From: Geobacteraceae bacterium
Lineage (GTDB): Bacteria; Desulfobacterota; Desulfuromonadia; Geobacterales; Geobacteraceae
Assembly: GCA_023701365.1 (NCBI GenBank)
Contig: JAMPXD010000003.1
Location: 1-64,000 of the forward strand
Reading direction: 5' to 3'
Length of the DNA: 64,000 nucleotides
The position numbers and the translations under genes were made by a program. Below the pieces are notes generated by a model. It searched no databases, had not been told where the DNA came from, and saw only the letters and a list, made by a program, of their open reading frames with translations. This document shows, one piece after another, positions 19,707 to 30,259 of the stretch. The number at the start of each line of letters is the position of its first letter. The first letter of the stretch is position 1.

Positions 19707-22700
19707 GCTGATGGCTCCTTGACGGCGGCCTCTCCCGCCGGAATTTTCACGATGAAGGTGGTCCCCTTGCCCGGCTCCGATTCGAACTCCAGCGAGCCGT
19801 TATGCTCCTTTACTATCGAGTGGGAGATGGAGAGCCCGAGACCGGTGCCGCCGCTATCCAGCCTGGTGGTGAAAAAAGGCTCCATGATCCTGTCGCCGAG
19901 CTCCCGCGACATCCCCCCCCCCTCGTCCCTGACGGCAATGGTCACCCGGTCGGCTGCCGCATCGAAGCCGGTCGCCACCCAGATGCCGCATTGCTTGGCC
20001 GGGAGGGCCTGGCAGGCATTCATCAGCAGATTGATGACGACCTGCTCCAGTTGCTGGCTGCTCCCCTTGACGCGGGGGATGTTCTCCGCCAGATCGAGGT
20101 GGAAGTTCTCGGTATGTCTGACCAGCTGGTGATGGAGGATGGAGACAGCAGCGGTCACCACCTGGTTGACATCCACGTCGAGCCCGGTCATGACCCGGTC
20201 CCGGCGGGCGAAGCTCTTCAGGTTGTTGACGATTTCGTTGATCCTGCGGGCGCCGTCGACAATCCCTGCAAAGAGCTGCGGCGACTGCTCGGCCATCTCC
20301 GAAAAGGGAATCCCCCCGATCAGGAAATCGCCGTTTTCCCGGTAGTACTCCCGGAGGATCTTCAGGGCGTCATCCCATGCCCTGGCCAGCAGCTGGGAGT
20401 TGGCCATGATGAAATTGTTCGGGTTGTTGATCTCATGGGCGACACCCGACACCAGCAGGCCGAGCGAGGTCATCTTGTTGGCCTGGATCAGTCTTGCCTG
20501 GATATTGCGCGCCTCTTCCTCCAGCCGGATCCGTTCGGTGACGTTGCGGAAGGTGCAGTAGACGAGATCCACCCCACGGATAGTCACTATCTTGCCGCGC
20601 ATGGAGACGATGATTTCCGCTCCGTCCTTGCGCAGGTTGACGATCCTGTCCAGGTAGGACATTTCGCCGCGCCTGATGCCGCTGACAGCGCTGCTCACCC
20701 TGGCGAAGTCCTCGGGACTGGTGAGGCGCTCCAGCCCGGCCTCCTTCAGCTCCGCCTTGCTGTAGCCGTAGAGCTGCTCGGTGGTCGCATTGGCGTCGAT
20801 GATGTAGCAGCTGCCCGGCTTGAAGAAGATGATGGCGTCCTCGGACTGCTCGAAAAGCTGGCGGAAACGCTCTTCACTCTCCCGGAGCGCTTCATCCGCC
20901 TCCTTTCGCTTGGTGATATCGGTGATGGAGCCGGCCATGCGCAGGGGCCTGCCGGTTTCATCCCACACAGCCCGGCCGCGGGTCCTGAACCAGCGGTAAT
21001 CACCCTCCCTGGTGCGCAGCCGGCATTCGATATCGTAGGGGGTCCGCTCCTTCAGATGGGCGCGGACCGCCGCTACCACCCGGTCATGGTCCTCCGGATG
21101 GAGGAGTCCTTCGAAGGTGCCGGTCACGTTGGGGAACTCCTCGACGGTGTAGCCGAGCATCTCCTTCAAGCGTGGGGTAAAGTAGATCGTTTCGCTCTGG
21201 ATATTCCAGTCCCAGATGCCGTCATTGGCCCCGTTGACGGCGATCTTGAAACGTTCCTCGCTCTCCCTCAGCGCCTCCTCCGCCTCGGTAGCAGCGGTGA
21301 CGTCGCGGAAACTCCAGACCCTTCCGATGCTCTTCCCCTCCAGCAGCTCGGCCTGGGAATAGCGCTCGATTACCCCGCCATCCTTGAGGCGGATGAGATC
21401 CAGGGCCGTTGTTTCCGGCTGGCTGTTGAGTTCTTCAATCCGGGCCACGAAGGCCTCCGGGTCGTGCAGCTGCTCCCTGACCAGATCGATGAGCTGGTAC
21501 CCGTCGCAACCCTCAGCAAGGTGACGGGGAATCCGCCACATGTCGAGGAACTTCTGGTTGAAGGTCAGGACCCGCCGCTCGGCATCGATCGCCAGAATGC
21601 CATCCGCGGTCGATTCCAGTATGGCGCCAAGAAGAGACAGGGACTTTTGCAGCTCCTGCTCCGCCCGCTTTCGTTCCGTGATTTCTTCATAGGTACCCAC
21701 GTAGCCGATGATGCGGTCATCCGCCGAGCGCAGCGCTGCCGTGCGGGCCAGCACCCAGCGCACTTCCCCCCGGGGGGTAAGGAGCCGGAATTCGTGCATG
21801 AAATCGCGCCCTTCTGCTACCGACCGGCGCCACTCGGCACAAACGGTCTGCTTGTCCTCCGGATGATCTACCTGTGTCCAGCCGACGCCGAGGGATTCGG
21901 CCGCGCTCAATCCGGCGATCTCCTGCCACCGTTGATTGGTGTAGAGACAGTTCCCCTCCGGGTCGATATGGAAGACTCCGACCGGCGAGGACTCGCTCAA
22001 CGAGCGAAACAGTTCCTCGCTCTCCCGCAGCGCCGATTCCATCTTCCTGCGACCGCTGATGTCGCGCATGATCAGCAGCAATTGCCACCGCCCATCGTAG
22101 AGTATCCGGCTGAGCGAAACGTCCATGGTCAAGGACGAGCCGTCCCGGCGTCTGCCGACGACCTCATGGGTTACCGGAGTGACTGTCCGATTTTCGGTTG
22201 CTGTCGCTGTCCGCATCAGCTCGTCCAGACCCGGACCCGCGCCGCCGAACAGAAGGTTGGCTGGCTTGCCGTTGATCTCGGCGGTGGTGTAACCGAAAAT
22301 CATCTCTGCCGCCGGATTGAAATTTTCGACAGCACCCAGTTCGTCGATGGTCACGATCGCCTCGACCACCTGGGCCCGGACCGCATCGGAACTGGACTTT
22401 TCGGACTGGGCCGCTATTCGCAGCGGCCGGATGATGAACCACCAGCTAAGTGGGGCGATGATCAGGACAGTCAGGAATGCATCAACAAATCTGCTGAAAA
22501 TGTCTTCACGGCCGGGAGCGATGGAAGCTATGAGCGGCATCTCCACCATTTCTACCATGAACACCCAAGCGAGCAGCATGGCATAGAGCTTCACCGGGCT
22601 TTTTAGCAGGTCGTTCAGGGAATCTATGTGGCTGCGCTGTTCCTTGGACAGTGTCCACCATAGGAGGGGGCCGCAGGAGAAGGTGGTGATGCTTGCATCA

Positions 22701-23068
22701 GCCAGGTACAGGGTGGCGATGCCAGCACCCGGGAGAATGACCGGCAGAAAAAGCATCATCGGGAATTCAATCAGGAAGATTACCGTCAGCACCTTGATGA
22801 ACAGGCCAGCCGGCGATAGCCGCGGCCCTGCCCCAACCGCATTGCCACAGGCCAGCGGCCGGACGACCGCATACCAGATCAGGGGGGCGCAGCCAAGGGT
22901 CAACAGGGCCGCTTCTGTCAGGGCGGATTGAAACAGGCCCAACCGGGAGATTCTGTCGAATAACAGCCACATCTCGACCAGATCGACGCCGAAAATGATG
23001 AGCAGCAGCCGGGCAAAATAACCTGCCGACGAGGTGACCTGCGAAGGGTCTGTATAGTGGCGCGGCAT
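19703..23068 (-). CDS. Membrane-anchored multi-PAS histidine kinase
   Basis: The 1121-residue sensor has about six membrane segments in residues 1-215, then at least five PAS domains in series, several introduced by RESEERF-type linkers (starts near 230, 350, 475, 600 and 725). An NtrB-like phospho-acceptor helix (SLGLLVSGVAHEINNPNNF, His near residue 880) and a HATPase domain with GGGMSRELGDRIMEPFFTTR and GTGLGLSIS follow. The many PAS domains suggest small-molecule or redox sensing, but no haem- or flavin-binding Cys/His is obvious. It partners with the overlapping NtrC-type regulator. Confidence 0.92.
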   Translation of the reverse strand: MPRHYTDPSQVTSSAGYFARLLLIIFGVDLVEMWLLFDRISRLGLFQSALTEAALLTLGCAPLIWYAVVRPLACGNAVGAGPRLSPAGLFIKVLTVIFLIEFPMMLFLPVILPGAGIATLYLADASITTFSCGPLLWWTLSKEQRSHIDSLNDLLKSPVKLYAMLLAWVFMVEMVEMPLIASIAPGREDIFSRFVDAFLTVLIIAPLSWWFIIRPLRIAAQSEKSSSDAVRAQVVEAIVTIDELGAVENFNPAAEMIFGYTTAEINGKPANLLFGGAGPGLDELMRTATATENRTVTPVTHEVVGRRRDGSSLTMDVSLSRILYDGRWQLLLIMRDISGRRKMESALRESEELFRSLSESSPVGVFHIDPEGNCLYTNQRWQEIAGLSAAESLGVGWTQVDHPEDKQTVCAEWRRSVAEGRDFMHEFRLLTPRGEVRWVLARTAALRSADDRIIGYVGTYEEITERKRAEQELQKSLSLLGAILESTADGILAIDAERRVLTFNQKFLDMWRIPRHLAEGCDGYQLIDLVREQLHDPEAFVARIEELNSQPETTALDLIRLKDGGVIERYSQAELLEGKSIGRVWSFRDVTAATEAEEALRESEERFKIAVNGANDGIWDWNIQSETIYFTPRLKEMLGYTVEEFPNVTGTFEGLLHPEDHDRVVAAVRAHLKERTPYDIECRLRTREGDYRWFRTRGRAVWDETGRPLRMAGSITDITKRKEADEALRESEERFRQLFEQSEDAIIFFKPGSCYIIDANATTEQLYGYSKAELKEAGLERLTSPEDFARVSSAVSGIRRGEMSYLDRIVNLRKDGAEIIVSMRGKIVTIRGVDLVYCTFRNVTERIRLEEEARNIQARLIQANKMTSLGLLVSGVAHEINNPNNFIMANSQLLARAWDDALKILREYYRENGDFLIGGIPFSEMAEQSPQLFAGIVDGARRINEIVNNLKSFARRDRVMTGLDVDVNQVVTAAVSILHHQLVRHTENFHLDLAENIPRVKGSSQQLEQVVINLLMNACQALPAKQCGIWVATGFDAAADRVTIAVRDEGGGMSRELGDRIMEPFFTTRLDSGGTGLGLSISHSIVKEHNGSLEFESEPGKGTTFIVKIPAGEAAVKEPSA

Positions 23069-23434
23069 AAACGGACCTTAAGATGTTTTTTCAGCAGCGG
23101 ATTCTCATTTTCAGATCACCGCAACTGCTTAATAGCAAAGGGTGCAAAAATTATTACAGACGGACATTATTTGAGCAAGCCCTGAACGCCCCGTTTTTCA
23201 AAGGTTTCCTGCACTCTTCCGGGAACCTCCGGCAAGTTTGCCGACACCCGGCAGCCGCGCAAGAACCGGCAGCTCAGGGAGCAAAGCCGCCAAAACAGGC
23301 TGCGCAGGCGGCTTCTCTAACATGGCATGTTTATTGTAACATATAATCCTGAAAAAGGCATAACAACAGTACCGGCTGGAACACATCGGCGCTGCGAGCG
23401 CGCCATTATCGGAACGAGACAAAGGACAGACGCT
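23069..23434. other. Non-coding stretch between the histidine kinase gene and transposase remnant
   Basis: No convincing gene lies here. It holds a short hairpin GGCAA-GT-TTGCC, a perfect 8-bp inverted repeat AAGCCGCC/GGCGGCTT (23284-23291 and 23307-23314), a palindrome ACATGGCATGT at 23320-23330 and a TATAAT at 23342-23347. The kinase promoter must read leftward from this region but was not identified. Confidence 0.5.
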
Positions 23435-23755
23435 ATGGAACAGCCTGCGATATTTTCCGCGACCCTCGGGCTCTCCCATCCCTGGCAGATCACCGCGGTT
23501 TCATTCTCCAAAGACGAGAAGCGGATGGATATCACCATCGACTTTGCCCACGGCAGCACCTTCACCTGTCCCACCTGCGGCAAGGAGGGGATCGCCTGTG
23601 ATGGGGAAAACGAGACGTGGTACCACGACAATTTTTTACAGTATGCGACCTACCTCCATGTCCGGGTGCCGCGTATCGAATGTTGCTGCTGCGGCATCTG
23701 TACGGTGGAGCGCCCCTGGTCCAGGGAAGGTTCCAGGTTTGCCCTGCTCCAGTGA
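23435..23755 (+). pseudogene. ISL3-family transposase, N-terminal zinc-finger fragment
   Basis: The reading frame encodes 106 residues that match the zinc-binding N-terminus of ISL3-family transposases (IS204/IS1001/IS1096/IS1165 type). It has a CPTCGKEG knuckle, a WYHDNFLQYATYLHVRVPRIECCCCGIC core and the RPWSREGSRFALL segment that normally leads into the catalytic domain. A stop then ends the frame, whereas full transposases are about 400 residues. The ATG at 23435 has AAAGGA nine bases upstream, so a zinc-finger peptide could still be made. The break lies next to a pair of tRNA genes. No full IS ends were recognised. Confidence 0.75.
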
Positions 23756-23786
23756 GATGATGCTGGAAACCGGCCGCACCAAAACA

Positions 23787-23827
23787 AAAAGCCGTAGAGA
23801 CGCTGAATGCACGTCTCTACGGCTTTT
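23787..23827 (-). terminator. Intrinsic terminator after tRNA-Val
   Basis: A 16-bp perfect stem (AAAAGCCGTAGAGACG at 23787-23802 with 23812-23827) with a 9-base loop has A/T runs on both sides. On the minus strand it lies just after tRNA-Val and would end the HU-tRNA transcript; on the plus strand it would end the transposase remnant. Confidence 0.9.
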
Positions 23828-23834
23828 GTCTGCC

Positions 23835-23910
23835 TGGTGGGCGAAACAGGGATCGAACCTGTGACATCCAGCTTGTAAGGCTGGCGCTCTCCCAGCTGAG
23901 CTATTCGCCC
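23835..23910 (-). tRNA. tRNA-Val (anticodon TAC)
   Basis: The 76-base cloverleaf has an encoded CCA end, 7-bp acceptor stem GGGCGAA/TTCGCCC, anticodon loop CTTACAA and T-loop TTCGATC. It follows tRNA-Asp by five bases. Confidence 0.97.
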
Positions 23911-23915
23911 TTAAA

Positions 23916-23992
<77 letters not shown>

Positions 23993-24000
23993 TAATGCTA

Positions 24001-24285
24001 CTACTTCTTCTTGGTGTTAACAGCGTCCTTTAATGCCTTGCCCGCCTTGAACTTGGGAGAAACCGAGGCAGCAATGTTTATCTTTTTGCCGGTCTGGGGA
24101 TTCTGCCCTTTCCTCGCGGCCCGCGCGGTGGTGCTGAACGTGCCGAATCCCACCAGGGTCAGCTTGTCCCCGTTCTTCAAGGAACCGGTAACCCCTTCAA
24201 TTATAGCCTTAACCGATTTCTCTGCAGCAGCCTTGGTCAAACCAGCCTGTTCAGCAACGGCGCTCACCAGCTCAGATCTCGTCAC
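24001..24285 (-). CDS. hup: HU-family DNA-binding protein
   Basis: The 94-residue protein has the full HU fold: a helical N-terminus (MTRSELVSAVAEQAGLTKAA), GFGTFSTTARAARKGQNPQTG forming the DNA-embracing arm with the conserved Pro, and a basic C-terminus ending KKK. It bends DNA and compacts the nucleoid. The start is GTG with GGAGGTGA just upstream. It has its own promoter and is followed at once by two tRNA genes. It could equally be named HU-alpha or HU-beta type; IHF is less likely from the arm sequence. Confidence 0.95.
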   Translation of the reverse strand: MTRSELVSAVAEQAGLTKAAAEKSVKAIIEGVTGSLKNGDKLTLVGFGTFSTTARAARKGQNPQTGKKINIAASVSPKFKAGKALKDAVNTKKK

Positions 24286-24328
24286 GACTCACCTCCACGC
24301 TGTATTTCATAAAAATCAAAGAGAATGT

Positions 24329-24358
24329 CTTATACCAGAGACCGGCTTTTTGTGTCAA
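24329..24358 (-). promoter_or_regulatory. Sigma-70 promoter of the HU-tRNA unit
   Basis: On the minus strand a consensus TTGACA (24353-24358) is separated by 18 bp from TATAAG (24329-24334). The start of transcription would be about 35-40 bp before the HU GTG. It lies between the lon stop and HU. Confidence 0.75.
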
Positions 24359-24383
24359 GATAATTTATTTAGCGAAAACCCGT

Positions 24384-26801
24384 TCAGTGGGCTGTCACGG
24401 CATCATCAGGGAGCTTGATCGGACTTTCCGGGGCAATGCCCCGCACGGAATGGCCGGCCTCGCCCAGGAGGGCAAGGGAAATGACCTCGTCCATGTGGGT
24501 CACGCACTTGATGGAGAGCCCGTTGGTCACCTCAGCGGGGACTTCGGCAAGGTCCTTCTCATTTTCTCCCGGAATTACCACGGTCTTGAGCTGGCCCCGC
24601 CTGGCGGCCAGCAATTTCTCCTTCAGCCCGCCGATCGGGAGCACCCTCCCCCGCAGGGTGATTTCTCCCGTCATGGCTATGTCCCGCCGCACTGCCCGCC
24701 TGGTCAGGGCCGAAATAATAGCCGTTGCCATGGCTATCCCGGCGGACGGTCCGTCCTTGGGAATCGCCCCTTCGGGGACGTGGATATGGATGTCCAGCTC
24801 CTGGTAAAAGTCCCGCTCCAGTCCGAGGAGCTGGGCCCGGGAGCGGACATAGGTCATGGCCGCATGGGCCGATTCCTGCATGACCGATCCGAGCTTGCCG
24901 GTAATGGTAAGCTTCCCCTTCCCCGGCAGGACCGCCACCTCGATGTTGAGCAGTTCGCCGCCGACCTCGGTCCAGGCGAGCCCGGTGACGACACCGATGG
25001 CGTCCTTTTCTTCGGCCGTGCCGATTCTGTAGCGCTGCACCCCCAAGTATTCCCTGATCTGCCTGGGCTGGATGAGGAATTTCCTTTTCCCCCCCTTGAC
25101 CGTGCCGTGGGCGATCTTGCGGCAGACGTTGGCGATCTCCCGCTCCAGGTTCCGCACCCCCGCCTCGCGGGTATAGTACCTGATGATCTCCTGCAGCGCC
25201 CGGTCGGTCAGGGTGACGTCTTTCTCCTTGAGGCCGTGGGCCGCCAGCTGCTTGCCGATCAGATATTGCCGGGCGATATTCAGTTTCTCCAGCTCCAGGT
25301 AACCCTCCAGCCGGATCACCTCCAGCCGGTCCAGCAGGGGGCGGGGAATGGTGTGGAGCGAATTGGCCGTGGTGACGAACAGGACATTGGAGAGGTCGTA
25401 GTCCAGATCGAGAAAATGGTCGTTGAACATGGCGTTCTGCTCCGGGTCCAGCACCTCCAGCAGGGCGGAGGCGGGGTCGCCGCGGAAATCGGAACTCATC
25501 TTGTCGATCTCGTCGAGGAGAAACACGGGATTGTTGCTGCCGGCCTTTTTCAGGCTCTGGATGATCTTGCCCGGCATCGCGCCGATATAGGTCCGGCGGT
25601 GCCCCCTGATCTCAGCTTCGTCGCGCACCCCCCCCAGTGACATTTTGACGAAGTTCCTGCCGGTCGCCCGGGCAATCGAGCGGGCCAGGGAAGTTTTTCC
25701 GACCCCCGGGGGTCCGACGAGGCAGAGGATCGGCCCCTTCATCTTCTTTACCAGGGCATTGACCGAGAGGTACTCCAGTATCCGCTCCTTGACCTTCTCG
25801 ATGCCGTAGTGATCGGCGTTCAAGATGGCGGCGGCCTCGGCGATGTCGCGCTTTTCCCGGGTCATCTTCCCCCAGGGGAGAGAAATCAGCCAATCGACAT
25901 AATTTCGCACCACCGCTGCCTCGGCCGACATGGGGGACATCAGCTTCAGCTTTTTCAGTTCGGCGAGTGCCTTCTGTCTGGCCTCCTTGGAGAGGGGCAG
26001 TTTATTCACCTTCTCCTCGAGCTCGCGGAGCTCCTCCTTGAACTCGTCCTTCCCCCCCAATTCCTTCTGGATGGCCCGCATCTGCTCGTTCAGGTAGTAT
26101 TCGCGCTGGGCCTTCTCCATCTGCTTCTTTACCCGGGCATGGATCCTTTTCTCGATCTGGAGAATCTCGATCTCGGATTCCATCAGCGCCAGCAGCTTCT
26201 CCAGCCTGGCAGCAGGGTCTGTTGTCGCCAGGAGCTCCTGCTTGTCCGTTATTTTTAGATTGACATGCACCACCACGCTGTCCGCCAGGAGGGCCGGATC
26301 GGCAATGCCGGTGACGTTGCCCAGCATCTCCGAAGGTATGGTCTTGGTCAGCTTGATATAGCTCTCGAAGGTTGCGCAGACGCCGCGCATCAGGGCTTCC
26401 ATCCGCGGGGTCACCTTGCTCGGCTCGACAGCGGCCGCCACCTCCACCAGAAAATATTGATCACAGGGGAGGTAGGAAACGATGGCGCCCCGTTTTTTCC
26501 CTTCAACGAGTACCTTGACGGTGCCGTCGGGTAGCTTCAGCAGCTGGATTATCTGACATATGGTCCCGGCAGTATAGACGTCTTCAACGCCGGGCTCTTC
26601 GGTGGTGGCGTTTTTCTGGGTGGCGAGAAATATGTTCTTGCCGCACCCCATGGCTGCTTCCAGGGCCTCTATCGACTTTTGCCGCCCCACGAACAGCGGC
26701 ACCACCATGTGGGGGAATATTACGATATCCCTTAAAGGCAAAAGAGGGAATCTTTGCAGATCCCCTCCCTTCCTGCTGATTACGGTTTTATTGATTTTCA
26801 T
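24384..26801 (-). CDS. lon: ATP-dependent protease Lon
   Basis: From the preferred start this is an 805-residue Lon: N-terminal substrate-binding domain (begins [20 protein letters not shown]), central coiled coil, AAA+ module with Walker [10 protein letters not shown] and Walker [10 protein letters not shown], and a C-terminal protease domain with the catalytic Ser in [14 protein letters not shown] and Lys in [13 protein letters not shown]. It degrades misfolded and regulatory proteins in the cytoplasm. I prefer the ATG at 26801, ten bases after the clpX stop; an in-frame ATG at 26837 lies inside clpX. It is the last gene of tig-clpP-clpX-lon. Confidence 0.96.
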   Translation of the reverse strand: MKINKTVISRKGGDLQRFPLLPLRDIVIFPHMVVPLFVGRQKSIEALEAAMGCGKNIFLATQKNATTEEPGVEDVYTAGTICQIIQLLKLPDGTVKVLVEGKKRGAIVSYLPCDQYFLVEVAAAVEPSKVTPRMEALMRGVCATFESYIKLTKTIPSEMLGNVTGIADPALLADSVVVHVNLKITDKQELLATTDPAARLEKLLALMESEIEILQIEKRIHARVKKQMEKAQREYYLNEQMRAIQKELGGKDEFKEELRELEEKVNKLPLSKEARQKALAELKKLKLMSPMSAEAAVVRNYVDWLISLPWGKMTREKRDIAEAAAILNADHYGIEKVKERILEYLSVNALVKKMKGPILCLVGPPGVGKTSLARSIARATGRNFVKMSLGGVRDEAEIRGHRRTYIGAMPGKIIQSLKKAGSNNPVFLLDEIDKMSSDFRGDPASALLEVLDPEQNAMFNDHFLDLDYDLSNVLFVTTANSLHTIPRPLLDRLEVIRLEGYLELEKLNIARQYLIGKQLAAHGLKEKDVTLTDRALQEIIRYYTREAGVRNLEREIANVCRKIAHGTVKGGKRKFLIQPRQIREYLGVQRYRIGTAEEKDAIGVVTGLAWTEVGGELLNIEVAVLPGKGKLTITGKLGSVMQESAHAAMTYVRSRAQLLGLERDFYQELDIHIHVPEGAIPKDGPSAGIAMATAIISALTRRAVRRDIAMTGEITLRGRVLPIGGLKEKLLAARRGQLKTVVIPGENEKDLAEVPAEVTNGLSIKCVTHMDEVISLALLGEAGHSVRGIAPESPIKLPDDAVTAH

Positions 26802-26811
26802 CTCTGTCCCG

Positions 26812-28065
26812 TCAGGCTGATTCAGCCATGTTTTCATAGACTATTATCGGTTTTTCCTTGCGATAGATGACGTCGTCATTGATGACCACTTCCTTGATCA
26901 TCGTCTGGGAAGGGATCTCATACATGATGTCGAGCATGGCGTATTCCAGGATGGAACGGAGCCCCCGGGCGCCGGTCTTCCTCTTCAAGGCCTCCCGGGC
27001 AATGGCAACCAGTGAGCCGTCGGTAAATTTCAGCTTCACATGCTCCATTTCAAAGAGCTTCTGGTACTGCTTCACCAGGGCGTTTTTCGGCTCCTTCAGG
27101 ATCTGCACCATCGCCTCTTCATTGAGTTCGGCAAGGGTGGCAAGGACCGGCAGCCGGCCGACAAACTCGGGGATGAAGCCGTATCTGAGCAGATCCTCGG
27201 GGGTCGCGACGGAGAGGAGTTCACCCGCCCTCTTCTCCACCTTCTTCTTCACATCCGCGCCGAAACCGAGTGTTTTCACCCCGATCCGCTGCTGGATGAT
27301 GTTGTCCAGACCGGCAAAGGCGCCGCCGCAGACGAACAGGATGTTGGTGGTATCGACCTTGAGAAACTCCTGCTGCGGGTGCTTTCTCCCCCCCTTGGGA
27401 GGAACGCTCGCAATCGTCCCCTCGATTATCTTCAGGAGCGCCTGCTGGACCCCCTCCCCCGAGACGTCCCTGGTTATCGAGGGGGAATCGGACTTGCGGG
27501 CGATCTTGTCGATCTCGTCGATGTAGATGATCCCCTTCTGGGCCCTCTCCACATCGTAGTCAGCGGCCTGGAGGAGGCTGAGGATGATATTTTCCACATC
27601 CTCCCCCACATAGCCCGCCTCGGTGAGGTTGGTGGCGTCAGCCATGGCAAAGGGGACCTTGAGTATCCTGGCCAGGGTCTGGGCCAGGAGGGTCTTGCCG
27701 GAGCCGGTGGGACCGAGGAGGAGAATGTTGCTCTTCTGCATCTCCACTTCGCCCGGCTTCACCATCGCCTCGATCCGCTTGTAGTGATTGTACACCGCCA
27801 CCGCCAGGATCTTCTTGGCCTGTTCCTGGCCGATCACGTACTCGTCGAGGACCTCCTTGATTTCCCGGGGCTTGGGGAGCTTCTTTATATCCGGCCCCAT
27901 CGCCTCTTCCAGCTTGGATTCCTCTGCTATGATGTCATTGCACAGTTCGATGCACTCGTCACAGATATAAACCGTCGGACCTGCAATAAGTTTTTTCACC
28001 TCATCCTGGCTCTTTCCGCAAAAAGAACAGATGAGGTTGTCGGTTCTGTCGTCTCTTCGACTCAC
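26812..28065 (-). CDS. clpX: ATP-dependent Clp protease ATP-binding subunit ClpX
   Basis: The 417-residue protein has an N-terminal zinc-binding domain with Cys13, 16, 35 and 38 (CSFCGKS and [10 protein letters not shown]), Walker A GPTGSGKT, Walker [11 protein letters not shown], the pore loop region and the sensor motif of ClpX unfoldases (about residues 70-400). It unfolds tagged substrates and feeds them to ClpP. The GTG start overlaps the clpP stop by four bases (GTGA), with GGAGG six bases upstream. Confidence 0.97.
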   Translation of the reverse strand: MSRRDDRTDNLICSFCGKSQDEVKKLIAGPTVYICDECIELCNDIIAEESKLEEAMGPDIKKLPKPREIKEVLDEYVIGQEQAKKILAVAVYNHYKRIEAMVKPGEVEMQKSNILLLGPTGSGKTLLAQTLARILKVPFAMADATNLTEAGYVGEDVENIILSLLQAADYDVERAQKGIIYIDEIDKIARKSDSPSITRDVSGEGVQQALLKIIEGTIASVPPKGGRKHPQQEFLKVDTTNILFVCGGAFAGLDNIIQQRIGVKTLGFGADVKKKVEKRAGELLSVATPEDLLRYGFIPEFVGRLPVLATLAELNEEAMVQILKEPKNALVKQYQKLFEMEHVKLKFTDGSLVAIAREALKRKTGARGLRSILEYAMLDIMYEIPSQTMIKEVVINDDVIYRKEKPIIVYENMAESA

Positions 28066-28661
28066 CTGGGACCTCCCGTTACGGCATTTCTTGTTACCAG
28101 TGCATCAATAATACCATAGTTGCGGGCTTCCTCACCAGACATAAAATAGTCACGCTCGGTATCGTTTTCGACCCTTTCCAGCGGCTGGCCGGTGTTCTCC
28201 GCCAGCAGCTCGTTCAGCTTATTCTTCAGGCGAAGGATCTCCTGGGCATGGATGTGAATATCGGTCGCCTGCCCCTGGAATCCGCCGAGCGGCTGGTGGA
28301 TCATGATCCTTGAGTGGGTGAGGCTGAAGCGTTTTCCCTTTTCCCCGCCGGCCAGGAGAAAAGCGCCCATGGAAGAGGCCTGGCCGACGCAGATCGTTGA
28401 AACGGGGGCCTTGATATACTTCATGGTGTCGTAAATGGCCATCCCCGCAGTGACCACTCCGCCGGGGGAGTTTATGTATAGATGGATATCCTTGTCCGGG
28501 TCCTCGGCCTCCAGGAACAGGAGTTGGGCTACTACCAGGTTGGAGATGTGATCGTCGATCGCGCCGCCGAGAAAAACGATCCGATCCTTGAGAAGCCTCG
28601 AGTAGATATCGTACGACCGTTCACCCCTGCCGGTTTGTTCGACAACTATGGGTACAAGCAT
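28062..28661 (-). CDS. clpP: ATP-dependent Clp protease proteolytic subunit ClpP
   Basis: The 199-residue serine peptidase shows the catalytic Ser in [11 protein letters not shown], the His in [11 protein letters not shown] and the Asp in [11 protein letters not shown], with the usual N-terminal [19 protein letters not shown]. It forms the two-ring degradation chamber with ClpX. It sits between tig and clpX, about 75 bp after tig, and overlaps clpX. Confidence 0.97.
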   Translation of the reverse strand: MLVPIVVEQTGRGERSYDIYSRLLKDRIVFLGGAIDDHISNLVVAQLLFLEAEDPDKDIHLYINSPGGVVTAGMAIYDTMKYIKAPVSTICVGQASSMGAFLLAGGEKGKRFSLTHSRIMIHQPLGGFQGQATDIHIHAQEILRLKNKLNELLAENTGQPLERVENDTERDYFMSGEEARNYGIIDALVTRNAVTGGPR

Positions 28662-28735
28662 AACACCTCCGGTAAATCTGTTTTTCTAAGCGCCGGGCCG
28701 CGCTTCGGCGCTGACCGGGCTCGGCTGAAACAGCC

Positions 28736-30043
28736 CTATTTCTCAATCTGTTCGCGCGGAACCTCGGTCACCTTGGCCTGGGCAATGAGGAAGGCGATGG
28801 TCTTGTCTTCCCTCAGCTGGGACATGAGGTTTTCCTTGGCCTTGTCGTTTTGCAGGTAATATTTCCTGATCGCATCCAGGCTCTGTTCATTGTCTCCCGA
28901 CATCTGCCTGAACTTTTCTTCCAGATCGTTCTCGGTTACCTGGATTCCCTCCTGCCTGGCAAGGGCCTCGAGAAGGAGAGAGCCCTTCACCTGGCTTTCC
29001 GCTACCGAGCGGAACTGGACCTTATACCTGTCCTCGTCGAGCCCCATCATTTCCAGGCTGAGCCTTTGATAGGCGAGCCTCTTCTTGGAATTATCGAGCA
29101 TCAGATCGAGTTGCTGGTCAATGAACGCATCGGGTATTTCCAGGTCATTCTTCTCGATCAACGCCTTGACGACCCTCTCCCTGAACTCGGTCTCTATCCT
29201 CTCCTTCTCATGTTTTTCGTACTCTTGCGCGATCTTTGCCCGCAACTGATCGAGGGTGTCGACTTCGCCCAACTCCTTGACAAAGTCGTCATCTAGCGGC
29301 GGGAGTTCCTTGACCTTTATCTCCTTGACCTTGATGGCGAACGTCGCCTCCTTGCCGGCCAGTTCTGCATTCCCGTAACTCTCGGGAAAAGTTACCCTGA
29401 TTTCCCGTTCTTCACCCGCCCTGATCCCGCAGGCCTGCTCCTCAAAACCGGGGATGAAACGGCCCGAGCCGAGCTCCAGCGGGAAGTCCTCCCCCTTGCC
29501 CCCTTCAAACGGGACCCCGTCGACGAACCCCTCAAAATCAAGGGTCACGTAATCACCGTTGGTTGTGGGCCGCTCTTCCTCCACGGGCTTCAGCTGGGCA
29601 ACACTCTCCCTCATCTCCTCGATGCGCCGGTTGATCACTTCCTCGTCGAACAGGTACGTTTCCCTGGTCACTTCCAGGCCGGCATACTCCTTGATCTCCA
29701 CCTCGGGGAACACTTCGACAACCGCACAATAGCGGAAGGGCTCATCCCTCTTCAGATCTTCGCTGTCGATTACCGGATAGGAAACGGGGTTGATTTTTTC
29801 GTCGGCAATTGCCTTGAAATAGGTGTCATTGATGAGATTTTTCACCACATCCTGTTCCATCATGTGGCTGTAATGCTTCTCGATGAGCGCCCTCGGCACC
29901 TTCCCCTTGCGGAACCCCTTGATGGCAGTCCTTTTCCCTATTTCATCGTAAACCTTGTCGATTTCGGACGCGACGCGGGCTGCCGGGACTTCAAGGCTGA
30001 TCTTCTTTTTCACCTTGCTCAGCGATTCGACTGTGATCTGCAT
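28736..30043 (-). CDS. tig: Trigger factor (ribosome-associated chaperone)
   Basis: The 435-residue protein has the ribosome-binding N-terminus with the signature GFRKGKVPRALIEKHY (about residues 43-58), a central FKBP-like peptidyl-prolyl isomerase domain (about 150-245, GDYVTLDFEGFVDGVPFEGG) and a helical C-terminal domain. It shelters nascent chains at the ribosome exit. It is the first gene of the tig-clpP-clpX-lon unit. Its promoter was not clear in the 115 bp that separate it from tRNA-Leu. Confidence 0.96.
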   Translation of the reverse strand: MQITVESLSKVKKKISLEVPAARVASEIDKVYDEIGKRTAIKGFRKGKVPRALIEKHYSHMMEQDVVKNLINDTYFKAIADEKINPVSYPVIDSEDLKRDEPFRYCAVVEVFPEVEIKEYAGLEVTRETYLFDEEVINRRIEEMRESVAQLKPVEEERPTTNGDYVTLDFEGFVDGVPFEGGKGEDFPLELGSGRFIPGFEEQACGIRAGEEREIRVTFPESYGNAELAGKEATFAIKVKEIKVKELPPLDDDFVKELGEVDTLDQLRAKIAQEYEKHEKERIETEFRERVVKALIEKNDLEIPDAFIDQQLDLMLDNSKKRLAYQRLSLEMMGLDEDRYKVQFRSVAESQVKGSLLLEALARQEGIQVTENDLEEKFRQMSGDNEQSLDAIRKYYLQNDKAKENLMSQLREDKTIAFLIAQAKVTEVPREQIEK

Positions 30044-30158
30044 TTGAAACCTCTCTCCATGTAGTTTATTGGTGTGTCGTTGGGCTCTTTGACAGATAAA
30101 TGCTGTTGAATTGTGTTGGGTATCGGCGGGAAATTCGTTCCGGAAGCATCTTGATGGC

Positions 30159-30241
30159 TGGTGCGAGAGAGGGGAGTCGAACCCCTACGGTTGCCCGCTG
30201 GATCCTAAGTCCAGTGCGTCTGCCAGTTCCGCCACTCTCGC
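30159..30241 (-). tRNA. tRNA-Leu (anticodon TAG)
   Basis: The 83-base class II cloverleaf has acceptor stem GCGAGAG/CTCTCGC, discriminator A and encoded CCA, anticodon TAG in a CTTAGGA loop and a long variable arm CGGGCAACCG. It is the last gene of the Pro-Arg-His-Leu cluster. Confidence 0.96.
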
Positions 30242-30259
30242 AACACTGGGTATATACGA

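Noticed and set aside
19802-22606. 934-codon plus-strand frame opposite the histidine kinase
   Set aside because: It mirrors the kinase gene in the antisense frame, is Pro/Gly/His-rich and has no domain; a shadow of a GC-rich gene.
23232-23330. Possible c-di-GMP (GEMM-type) riboswitch, prompted by GCAAAGCC and GGC/GCC arms
   Set aside because: The downstream conserved half of GEMM (receptor-type GGTAGC/GGGTTACC) is missing and no gene starts suitably downstream.
24387-25640. 417-codon plus-strand frame opposite lon
   Set aside because: Antisense shadow of a clear Lon gene with low-complexity composition.
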